Origin: Anaerocolumna sedimenticola
GTDB lineage: Bacteria > Bacillota > Clostridia > Lachnospirales > Lachnospiraceae
Assembly: GCF_009931695.1 (NCBI RefSeq)
Contig: NZ_CP048000.1
Span: 4,854,501-4,918,500 of the forward strand
Length of the DNA stretch: 64,000 nt
Direction: 5' to 3'
Part shown: positions 51,872 to 59,603 of the stretch, in pieces
Numbering within the stretch: the first letter of the stretch is position 1
Layout: each line of letters starts with the position of its first letter
Notes under the pieces: model-generated
Database searches by the model: none
Told to the model about the DNA's origin: nothing
Seen by the model: the letters and a program-made list of their open reading frames with translations, nothing else
Translations under genes and position numbers: made by a program

Positions 51872-54034
51872 ATGGAAAACAATCAATCAGAATTAAATTT
51901 TGAAAAGGAACGATTAGAAAAAACAATAATGTTAGCAAAAAAACAGCTGAATCAGGCCAGACAGAAAAATGAAGAGAATAAATCAGCGATTATTTCTGCC
52001 AAAAAGGAGCTGCGTGAAAATACGTCACACTCCATTTCAGCTCTTTGGACTTCAGATGGTTTTGAAGCCCTTGCTGAATTAAGTCAATATCTGAACCCCG
52101 TTACAGATAAAATCGTAGACTATGAAGAAGTAGAAAACAAAATCCTGCTGCTGGAAAATTTAATTAAATCTCCTTATTTTGCCCGAATTGATTTTAAATT
52201 TGACGGTGAGGATATATTTGAAAAAATATATATCGGACGCTCTTCCTTAATGAAAGACAATTCCTACGAAATGTATGTTTATGACTGGAGGTCTCCAATA
52301 GCAAGCGTCTTTTACCGTTTTGTAATGGGAAAGGCATTTTATGATGCCCCTGGCGGACGGATAACAGGGGAGGTTAATTTGAAGCGACAGTATGAAATTA
52401 ACAATGGCGTATTGGAATATTTTTTTGATGCCGATGTTCAAATCGTAGATGAATTTTTGAGAAAGCTATTATCCCAAAATACTTCTTCTAAAATGAAAAC
52501 GATTGTAGAAACCATACAGAAAGAGCAAGATATTGTTATAAGAGATATGGAAAATGACTTAATGATGGTGCAAGGAGTAGCCGGAAGCGGTAAAACATCC
52601 ATTGCCCTTCATAGGGCTGCATATCTTATGTATCAAGGTCTGTCCTCTAAACTGTCCTCTAATAATATTATTATTATATCGCCAAATTCATTATTTGAAC
52701 AATATATTTCTAATGTATTACCCGAACTTGGAGAAGATAATGTTGTTTCTGTGGTATTTGAAGAAATGCTTACTACAATATTGCGGAATGAACAGATACA
52801 ATCAAGAAACCAATTTCTGGAAAACCTGATCACAAACTCCGGGTATCATGACATTATAAAAAGCTGCATAGAATTCAAAACCTCACATCAGTTTTTAGAA
52901 ATTTTAAATCTCTTTCTTTGTGATTTGCCACATAGATGGATAGCGTTTGAGGATGTCTATTATGATGGTCAGTGTATTGTAAGCAAAGAAATACTAAAGG
53001 AGAAAATATTGGGGAGAAAAGAAGTTCCTTTAGGGATGAAATTAAAGCAGCTGGAAGAGTTTATTTTGGAGTTAATATACGAGTCAAAGAAAATTCGTAT
53101 AAAGAAATCAGAAGAGTTTATTATTAAAAATCAAATACAGAAGTTTACCGAACTGAATGTATTAAATCTGTATAGGAAACTAATTAGTGACAGAGAATAT
53201 TTCTATCGTTTATCAAAAGACTCTGAGCTTCCGGACTGTATAGAAGATATTTTAATATTCACAGAAGAAAATTTAAGTACCAGTTTTTTATACTATGATG
53301 ATGCAGCCGTTCTCGCTTACTTGTATTTAAAAATTAACGGAACCAACTATTATAAAAATATAAAACAAGTGGTAATCGATGAAGCACAAGATTATTATCC
53401 CCTGCATTATGAAATATTGAATATCATGTTTGCAAATTCTAAATTTACGATTTTGGGGGATATAAACCAAACTCTTGAAAAAAAAGAAGATTTATCCCTA
53501 TACGGACAAATTAGAGAAATTTTAAATAAGAAAAAATCATCTCTTGTTACCATGGATAAAAGTTTTCGCTGTACGAATGAAATCTTGATTTATAGTTCAA
53601 AATTCATTAAGCAAAGTATAGAAATAAAGAGCTTCAACCGAAAAGGGGATGAGCCAAAAGTCTTTGCGGCCGACAACCAATTATCTCTTAATGAAATGAT
53701 TATTTCAGAAATTAAATTCTGTCAGGAAAAAGGATACCAATCAATCGGATTAATTTGTAAAACCGAAAAAAATGCTCTTTCTTTGTTTGAATGTTTAAAG
53801 GACAGATTGGATGTTACATTAATAAAAAATAAAAGTGAAGCAGATTTGCAAGGTGTATTTATTATTCCTGTGTATATGTCAAAAGGGCTTGAGTTTGATG
53901 CTGTTTTAATATGTGATACCGATATTACAAATTATTACAGTGAAGATGATAAAAAACTATTATACATCGGGTGCACAAGGGCACTTCACAGGCTCAATCT
54001 GTTCTCCAAGGGAGAAGTAAGTCCGTTATTATAA
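51872..54034 (+). CDS. HelD-like superfamily 1 helicase (RNA polymerase-associated)
   Basis: About 720 residues. The N-terminal coiled coil of about 60 residues is followed by a split superfamily 1 ATPase: Walker A QGVAGSGKTSIALHRAAYLM near residue 235, Walker B VVIDEAQDYYPLHYEILNIM, ILGDINQTL and a late MSKGLEFDAVLICD. This layout is that of HelD, which removes stalled RNA polymerase from DNA. The ATG at 51872 (MENNQSE) follows GGGGTGATTTCCATA; the GTG at 51860 is also in frame. It stands alone between two terminators. Confidence 0.88.
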   Translation: MENNQSELNFEKERLEKTIMLAKKQLNQARQKNEENKSAIISAKKELRENTSHSISALWTSDGFEALAELSQYLNPVTDKIVDYEEVENKILLLENLIKSPYFARIDFKFDGEDIFEKIYIGRSSLMKDNSYEMYVYDWRSPIASVFYRFVMGKAFYDAPGGRITGEVNLKRQYEINNGVLEYFFDADVQIVDEFLRKLLSQNTSSKMKTIVETIQKEQDIVIRDMENDLMMVQGVAGSGKTSIALHRAAYLMYQGLSSKLSSNNIIIISPNSLFEQYISNVLPELGEDNVVSVVFEEMLTTILRNEQIQSRNQFLENLITNSGYHDIIKSCIEFKTSHQFLEILNLFLCDLPHRWIAFEDVYYDGQCIVSKEILKEKILGRKEVPLGMKLKQLEEFILELIYESKKIRIKKSEEFIIKNQIQKFTELNVLNLYRKLISDREYFYRLSKDSELPDCIEDILIFTEENLSTSFLYYDDAAVLAYLYLKINGTNYYKNIKQVVIDEAQDYYPLHYEILNIMFANSKFTILGDINQTLEKKEDLSLYGQIREILNKKKSSLVTMDKSFRCTNEILIYSSKFIKQSIEIKSFNRKGDEPKVFAADNQLSLNEMIISEIKFCQEKGYQSIGLICKTEKNALSLFECLKDRLDVTLIKNKSEADLQGVFIIPVYMSKGLEFDAVLICDTDITNYYSEDDKKLLYIGCTRALHRLNLFSKGEVSPLL

Positions 54035-54143
54035 AATTGCCATGTCAATAAGTTGTGTAATTACTATTAACAGTCTATCAGCATGTAAGGATTATTAGTG
54101 AGATTGTAATGTGATTTGTATTTTATTAGGTGTTAAATTTTAT

Positions 54144-54206
54144 AAAATCCCGGATAGTCCGGAAAGGCTGAAAAATCATTGCTTTCACCGCATATCCGGG
54201 ATTTTT
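54144..54206. terminator. Bidirectional terminator between convergent genes
   Basis: AAAATCCCGGATA (54144-54156) pairs with TATCCGGGATTTTT (54193-54206). T tracts exist in both directions. It separates the helicase gene (+) from the DUF5596 gene (-). Confidence 0.75.
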
Positions 54207-54223
54207 ATATTAAAAACTTATTT

Positions 54224-55132
54224 TTAATTCTCAGGCAAGATCTTCTCTCCGTCAAAGAAGAATATGCCATAACCACTTCCGGTCTTGCCGCCTGCCATCA
54301 GGTGCTCTGCATAAGCTTTTTGTAAAGAGGTATTCTGTGGCAGCTCATTGGGCGCCTTCATACTGTCTTTTCCAAATACCCTCCAGGCATTTTCAAACTT
54401 CTCTTCCGTCTCACTTTCAATATAAGTAAAATCCTCCATAAAGCTTCGGATATTCAGGTGTTCCGGCAAAAATTCCCTGTGCTGCGGATACAACAGCCAG
54501 GAATTACAAACCATGGGAATCGGTTTACCGCCAAAATCATCTTTATAAAATTCAAACGCTCTTTTATAGGAATCCAGCCGCTTTTCTTTCGAGAAAGAAC
54601 CGCTGGAAGGAATATGCATATTAATAACCCTGTCACCTTTTTTCAGGATATTACCATCCACCTCATACTGATTCAGTTTAAAATCAGAGTATTCATACTG
54701 CAAACGTCCCAATGCAAACCTGGTCATCTGATAAAAACCCGGATACCATGATCTTACGAAAGTTCCCCAAATACCGTAAACCTGATAACATTCCATCAGT
54801 TTGAATTTAAGATCAGACATAGAATCCCAATATATCTCTTCCGGTATTTCTTCCTCTTTATATTTAACAAGCAGCTCTTCCCCGCACCAAAGCATGAGCA
54901 TCAGTGACATCGTATAACTATGGACGTTCATAGTTTCAGCCAAAACATCCAATTCGTCATAAACCCCATCCGTTTCCCCGCTCATAAATCGGTCAGCCAG
55001 TTCTTTAAGCTTCTCACGGTGCCCTGTAACATGCTCAATTTTTCTGCACAAGTTAAGAAAAACCTCCTGCGCTTCCTGTGGAAATTCAATTTTTTCCATG
55101 AAATATTTAATAAAATCCAGTTTACTTTCCAT
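54224..55132 (-). CDS. DUF5596 acyltransferase-domain protein
   Basis: The 302-residue protein has no signal peptide or membrane helix. YGIWGTFVRSWYPGFYQMTR, INMHIPSSGSFSKEKRLDSY and MVCNSWLLYPQHREFLPEHL are the pattern I associate with DUF5596, described as an acyltransferase domain with a GNAT-like C-terminal part. The biochemical role is not established. The start follows AGGTAGATAA. It is a single gene with a shared terminator downstream. Confidence is moderate for the family and low for any function. Confidence 0.7.
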   Translation of the reverse strand: MESKLDFIKYFMEKIEFPQEAQEVFLNLCRKIEHVTGHREKLKELADRFMSGETDGVYDELDVLAETMNVHSYTMSLMLMLWCGEELLVKYKEEEIPEEIYWDSMSDLKFKLMECYQVYGIWGTFVRSWYPGFYQMTRFALGRLQYEYSDFKLNQYEVDGNILKKGDRVINMHIPSSGSFSKEKRLDSYKRAFEFYKDDFGGKPIPMVCNSWLLYPQHREFLPEHLNIRSFMEDFTYIESETEEKFENAWRVFGKDSMKAPNELPQNTSLQKAYAEHLMAGGKTGSGYGIFFFDGEKILPEN

Positions 55133-55323
55133 TTATCTACCTGCCTTCTCCTGCTTTTTAGAAATTGGTCCGCCGCCAATAGATTCAAGCGTTTACTTTG
55201 AATCACTGTTCTACCTGATTTTTCTCAGTTATGGATAATTCAATCTTATTTTATACAACTGCAAAATAAAAGTCAAATTATCTTTTAACCCGCTTGTATT
55301 GATTCTTTGACAATACCGGTTTT

Positions 55324-55905
55324 TTAGTTAAAGAAACCCATAATGCCCAATAGTAATACCAGAACTGCGGAAAAGGTCTCTAATACCTTTGAAAGTTTTT
55401 GAGATGTAATATGCCTGCCGAATACACAGCCTGCTTTTATAAAAATAAAACTTGCCGCCGCACAAATTACCGGTGTAACGGAAACCGACATACCTGCAAT
55501 ACCCGCTCCGATTCCCATCCCCATATTATTTATACTTAAAAATATGCCAATCAGCAAGGATTCCCTGAGCTCTATCACTTTGGAATTATCCTTATCAACG
55601 ACAGATGGATCCTGCGTATACTGATGCTCCCCTTTTTCGTCAGGATGCAATGCATTAAATAACATATAAACCGCAAGACCAACAAGTACGATACTGCCTA
55701 TTATGTCAGCAACATGTACGGAAACAAAGCCGCCAAGTGTTTTTCCTATAAACATGGAAATCAGGGTGCCGCATAGGCAAAGAATTGAAATAAAGAAATT
55801 GGAAGAATTGCTGATAATAACTTTTTTAATCCCATAGTTAAAAGCAATTATAAAACTGTCGGCAGTTGCCGCAAATGTCAGAAAGACAATCATTAATATT
55901 CCCAT
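55324..55905 (-). CDS. MntP/YtaF family membrane protein (manganese efflux-like)
   Basis: The 193-residue protein has six membrane helices in two repeats. The helix 1 motif FAATADSFIIAFNYGIKKV and the later GIFLSINNMGMGIGAGIAGM are the matching half-motifs of MntP-like pumps, with Asp and Asn in the usual ion-path places. YtaF-type sporulation membrane proteins of the same family are close in length and may be the better name. The ATG follows GAGGTTTTCTT. A small leader ORF and a strong hairpin lie upstream. The substrate is probably Mn2+ or Ca2+ (inference). Confidence 0.85.
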   Translation of the reverse strand: MGILMIVFLTFAATADSFIIAFNYGIKKVIISNSSNFFISILCLCGTLISMFIGKTLGGFVSVHVADIIGSIVLVGLAVYMLFNALHPDEKGEHQYTQDPSVVDKDNSKVIELRESLLIGIFLSINNMGMGIGAGIAGMSVSVTPVICAAASFIFIKAGCVFGRHITSQKLSKVLETFSAVLVLLLGIMGFFN

Positions 55906-55933
55906 AAGAAAACCTCTATCAATTAGTCGTTGT

Positions 55934-56017
55934 TTATCTTATGCGAATGCTGTCGTTTTGTTTACCACTACGGCCAAAACAATCAAAATTGGAATGGTAA
56001 TAAAAAAGAAAAGACAT
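55934..56017 (-). CDS. Candidate small leader ORF upstream of the MntP/YtaF gene
   Basis: A strong site (AAAGGAGGAGTTTTAT) precedes an ATG at 56017. The direct frame encodes 27 residues with no clear feature. If one T is removed from the first T run, the frame becomes a 25-residue membrane peptide (SFFFITIPILIVLAVVV, then NKTTAFA) ending at 55939. It could be a small membrane protein or an attenuator peptide for the downstream gene. Confidence 0.35.
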   Translation of the reverse strand: MSFLFYYHSNFDCFGRSGKQNDSIRIR

Positions 56018-56059
56018 ATAAAACTCCTCCTTTAATACGCTATTTGTCTTTTCTTTTTT
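56002..56059. promoter_or_regulatory. 15-bp perfect inverted repeat around the leader ribosome site
   Basis: AAAAAAGAAAAGACA (56002-56016) and TGTCTTTTCTTTTTT (56045-56059) bracket a 28-nt loop that carries the AGGAGG site and the ATG of the leader ORF. It may act as a terminator or attenuator on either strand. Confidence 0.5.
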
Positions 56060-56168
56060 ATCATTTTATTCATTTCAAACACATGGGGCGTTTAACCATA
56101 TTTTATAGATTTTTAAAACTCTCGCTTCTATAACCCTGTTGTTCTTTTCACTGCCCGTACCCATTTTT

Positions 56169-56660
56169 TTAATAGTTGTTTTTATCACTTTTTATACCGG
56201 AATATAACATACTGCTCTTTTTTAATTCTTTCGTACTATATAAAACTTCATAGTTACTGATATTTGTCATTTGAGATATCTGCTTAATGATATCATCACA
56301 TAACTCATAACTTACAGAATGAATCATCGTATAAATATTATAATTCCAATTTTTTAATATCTCCCGTTCGTAACAATGGCTTACCTGAGGAAATGAAATC
56401 ATAATATCCGAAACCTCTTTTATTCTTTCGGCAGGTACTGCCCATACCACCATAGCATTAGCCAAAAAACCTACTGTTCTGTGGTTTAATACCGCACCAA
56501 TCCTTCGCAATGTTTTATTATTCTTTAATTCAATCATATAATCTAATAATTCATTTTCCGGAATTCCTATATCATCGGCGATTTTTTTATATGGTTCAGG
56601 TATTAAAGGAAATTCGTGCTGCAATTTAAAAATAATCTGTTTTTCCCTGGAATCATCCAT
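56169..56660 (-). CDS. ahbB: Siroheme decarboxylase subunit, AhbB-like (Lrp/AsnC fold)
   Basis: About 163 residues with an AsnC-type winged helix (residues 1-60: IADDIGIPENELLDYMIELK, then RRIGAVLNHRTVGF) and a ferredoxin-like domain with FPQVSHCYEREILKNWNYNI and YTMIH. The RRIGAVLNHR and CYER..NWNYN patterns mark AhbB/NirD-H-type siroheme decarboxylases rather than gene regulators. With AhbA it removes two acetate carboxyl groups from siroheme to give 12,18-didecarboxysiroheme. I set the ATG at 56660 (GGGAG upstream). It starts 4 bases after the ahbA stop and ends the operon. Confidence 0.85.
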   Translation of the reverse strand: MDDSREKQIIFKLQHEFPLIPEPYKKIADDIGIPENELLDYMIELKNNKTLRRIGAVLNHRTVGFLANAMVVWAVPAERIKEVSDIMISFPQVSHCYEREILKNWNYNIYTMIHSVSYELCDDIIKQISQMTNISNYEVLYSTKELKKSSMLYSGIKSDKNNY

Positions 56661-56664
56661 AACC

Positions 56665-57120
56665 TTATGCTCCCTCAACATTTAATTTAACATTAATTTT
56701 GAAAGTTCTCAAAGAATTCAGAACTAATATTTCATCGATTCCTGTTTTTGTTTTAATCTCATTGATATGATTATCAAGGCTGGACTGAGAAGGTTCAATC
56801 AATGTAAACCACATATTATATTTGTGGTTTCTGAGATAATTATGGGTAACATTAGTATAACTGTTTACAATATGGGCAACTTCTTCAATTTTATTTTCAG
56901 TTACTTCCATTCCACATAATGTGCCTGTATAACCTAAATTCTTTGAATCGAATGTACCGCCGAATCTGCGGATATATCCCTGTTCTTTTAATTCTTTTAT
57001 CATATCCAGTACTTCATCTTCTGACTTTTCCATTTTTTCAGCTATGGATAAGAAAGGTCTTGATTCCATAGGAAGGTCATTTTGAATCATATTAAGCAAT
57101 TTACTATATTTGTCTTCCAT
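56665..57120 (-). CDS. ahbA: Siroheme decarboxylase subunit, AhbA-like (Lrp/AsnC fold)
   Basis: The 151-residue protein has an AsnC-like winged helix (PFLSIAEKMEKSEDEVLDMI) followed by GYIRRFGGTFDSKNLGYTGT, the family signature, and VTHNYLRNHKYNMWFTLIEP. It forms a heterodimer with AhbB in the first step of the siroheme-to-heme route. The ATG lies just after the stop of the upstream radical SAM gene, with its GAGGGAG ribosome site inside that gene. The family assignment is strong because both subunits occur next to each other with two radical SAM genes. Confidence 0.88.
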   Translation of the reverse strand: MEDKYSKLLNMIQNDLPMESRPFLSIAEKMEKSEDEVLDMIKELKEQGYIRRFGGTFDSKNLGYTGTLCGMEVTENKIEEVAHIVNSYTNVTHNYLRNHKYNMWFTLIEPSQSSLDNHINEIKTKTGIDEILVLNSLRTFKINVKLNVEGA

Positions 57121-57121
57121 A

Positions 57122-58112
57122 TTAACTGATTACTCCCTCATAAATACATAAAGAATCTTCTGCCATGTAATCACCATTATAATAATATGCTGCTCTGGCA
57201 CGGCATCCGCCGCATAGTTTTTTATATACACATAAGCCGCATTTATCCTTATATGCCAATGTACGTAAATTCTTTAATATAGTATTATGCTCCCATATCT
57301 CATTAAAAGGTTTTTTTCTTACATTATCAATTGGTATATCCAGATATGCGCAAGGCTGTACATCACCTTTCGGATTAATGATACAATAACTGATTCCGGC
57401 AAGACAACCCTTGGCAAACCGGTAAGGTACTCCCTGCTGTTTTGCAATTCGCATAAATTGGGGTGCACAGGTAGGTTTTACTTCAATGTCAACTTCCTTT
57501 TGTTTATTTACTATATTGGCTAATAATTCTTCATGCTGCTTTGCACTTAAAAATTCTTCTTTTATTTCCAATGCCCGTCCAGTAGGAACTATGAAAATAT
57601 ATGATGGGCAGTAGCCCCTATTTCAACTGCAAAATCAGTAATATCCAGTATTTCTTTATAATTCCAGTCCATTACAGTAGTATGTATCTGAAATCTCAAC
57701 CCGGCTTCCCTGCAATTTTCCATACCTTTAACGGTTTCTTCCCAGCCTTTTGAAAGTCCCCTGAAACTGTTATGTTTTTCTTTGTCCATGCTGTCTAAAC
57801 TGATACCTATACCCATAACTCCAACAGACTTTAGTTTATAAGCCGTTTCCTGGTTTATTAATGTGCCGTTGCTGCCTAATACAGGGCGGAGTTTACATTT
57901 GGCTGCGTGCTCTATCAATTCATATATATCAGGCCGCATTAATGGTTCCCCCCTGAAAATATCATAATTTTAAAACCGGCTGCTGAAATTTCTTCTATTA
58001 GTTTCTTAGCCTCCGAAGTATTAAGTTCATCATTAAATTCCGTCCCTGCATCACGATAGCAATGTTTACAGGTCATATTACATCTGTTGGTTGTATTCCA
58101 AGAAATAATCAA
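57122..58112 (-). pseudogene. ahbD: Radical SAM/SPASM heme synthase, AhbD/NirJ2-like, frameshifted twice
   Basis: It starts with TTG at 58112 after GGGAGGTTAAAAAG: LIISWNTTNRCNMTCKHCYR (CX3CX2C radical SAM cluster). The frame breaks in SGG at a six-G run near 57953; seven Gs restore SGGEPLMRPDIYEL. It breaks again after HHIF near 57593; one more T in TTTT restores FIVPTGRALEIKEEF. The C-terminal SPASM region has GCLAGISYC, VQPCAYLDIP and CGLCVYKKLCGGCRAR. The restored protein has about 330 residues. AhbD converts Fe-coproporphyrin III to heme by two oxidative decarboxylations. Two single-base lesions in one gene whose operon partners are intact suggest read errors. Confidence 0.85.
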
Positions 58113-58152
58113 CTTTTTAACCTCCCGTATTTATATTTATATTTTAATTTTA

Positions 58153-59337
58153 TTAGATCAGAGCTATTTCATCAGGCACTCCTATCTCTTCGTTACTAAG
58201 ATAGCAAGCCGGGTCAGATGCCCAAAAATCACCGGTAACTGCTTCAGCCCTTACTCTAAGATTACCATTACATATATTTAACCACTGGCACTTACCGCAT
58301 CTTCCTTTTAATAAAGATTTTCTATCCCTTAGACCGATTGCTATTGGATTGGTAGGATTTGTCCAAAGCTCACTAAATTTCGTTTCCCTGATATTTCCAA
58401 AAATATGATTCCAGCTAAACTGGTCAGCATGTACATTGCCTTTATAATCAATATTGGCAATGGCAATACCGGAACGATTCCCACCGCCCATTTGTATTAA
58501 TTTCCATATTCTGTCTGATAAAATTGGATATTTATCTCTTGATTGGAGATATAAATAAATATTATCTGCGTGATTATCCACCGTTAAAATTTCAGCATTT
58601 TTATCAAATTCAATGGTCTTCTTCATAATCAAATCCATTGCGGCTCTTTTTTCTTCTTTCGTTATATCCATATTAATCAGGGAAGTTCCTCTACCTGAAT
58701 AAGCTAAATGATAAAAACAAACTCGGGGAATTTTTTCTTCCTGAATCAGATGAAAGATATCATTTAACTGATCATAATTATATCTATTTATTGTAAATCG
58801 AAGTCCGGCTTTTTGTCCGATTTCCAAACAGTTTCTTATTGCTTCTAAAGATCTGTTAAAACTGCCGGAACATCCACGAAAATCATCATGCCTGGAACCA
58901 ATACCATCCAGGCTGATTCCCACATAACTTACATTAAACTTTTTTAAATCTTTTGCCATTTTCCTGTCTATTAAGGTACCGTTCGTTGAGATTGTAATAC
59001 GTATATTGTATTTATTTGCATAATTAATAATTTCAAAGATATCGTCCCTCATTAACGGTTCCCCGCCGGATATCAGTAAGACTGGTATATGAAGTTTTGC
59101 TAAATCATCTATTAAAGATTTTGCCTCATTTGTGCTCAATTCCTGTTCTGCTTTATAGTTTTTTGAATTAGCATAACAGTGTTTACAGTTTAAATTACAT
59201 TGGTTTGTACAATTCCAAACAACTACGGGTCCATAACCTGCACTGGCACCATATCTTTGTTCGGATGCATCGGGTACATAACGTAATTTGTCACCAAAAG
59301 ATTCAGAACCACATAATAACTTAGTTATTCCTACCAT
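58153..59337 (-). CDS. ahbC: Radical SAM/SPASM protein, 12,18-didecarboxysiroheme deacetylase (AhbC/NirJ1-like)
   Basis: The 394-residue protein starts MVGITKLLCGSESFGDKLRY, the N-terminal block typical of AhbC/NirJ1. The radical SAM cluster is in CTNQCNLNCKHCYAN, and ISGGEPLM and ISTNGTLIDR follow. The SPASM-like end has GRCGKCQWLNICNGN and PACYL. It removes two acetate side chains from 12,18-didecarboxysiroheme to yield Fe-coproporphyrin III. The ATG follows AAAAGGAGTCAAT. It is the first gene of the four-gene heme operon. Distinction from heme d1 NirJ is by context: AhbA and AhbB are present and no nitrite reductase cd1 is seen. Confidence 0.88.
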   Translation of the reverse strand: MVGITKLLCGSESFGDKLRYVPDASEQRYGASAGYGPVVVWNCTNQCNLNCKHCYANSKNYKAEQELSTNEAKSLIDDLAKLHIPVLLISGGEPLMRDDIFEIINYANKYNIRITISTNGTLIDRKMAKDLKKFNVSYVGISLDGIGSRHDDFRGCSGSFNRSLEAIRNCLEIGQKAGLRFTINRYNYDQLNDIFHLIQEEKIPRVCFYHLAYSGRGTSLINMDITKEEKRAAMDLIMKKTIEFDKNAEILTVDNHADNIYLYLQSRDKYPILSDRIWKLIQMGGGNRSGIAIANIDYKGNVHADQFSWNHIFGNIRETKFSELWTNPTNPIAIGLRDRKSLLKGRCGKCQWLNICNGNLRVRAEAVTGDFWASDPACYLSNEEIGVPDEIALI

Positions 59338-59533
59338 ATTGACTCCTTTTATGTTTTGAAAAACAAGATAATTTATTTATACTTAAATTTATATAAAATA
59401 TAGGTAGAATATATGTAGTAATTTTTACTTTAGGTTCTATTGTCACCAGATGCATTGGTTCCGCTGTTGCAGACCTGTTTATATCATTTCCTGTTTTATC
59501 AGTATTTATGAAAAAGAGTTAAGTTCAGGTATT

Positions 59534-59569
59534 AAAAAAACGCTGTTAGGCATTCGCCTAACAGCGTTA
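59534..59569 (-). terminator. Strong intrinsic terminator of the subtilase gene
   Basis: AACGCTGTTAGGC and GCCTAACAGCGTT form a perfect 13-bp stem with a 4-nt loop. On the minus strand seven Ts follow. It lies 35 bases after the subtilase stop. The gap 59338-59533 is the upstream region of ahbC and holds no gene. Confidence 0.9.
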
Positions 59570-59603
59570 TAAACAACTTATTCTATCGATAGCTTCTGCC
59601 TGA

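Noticed and set aside
56169..57120. The two Lrp/AsnC-fold proteins as transcription regulators
   Set aside because: Their signature residues and their place next to two radical SAM genes fit siroheme decarboxylase subunits.
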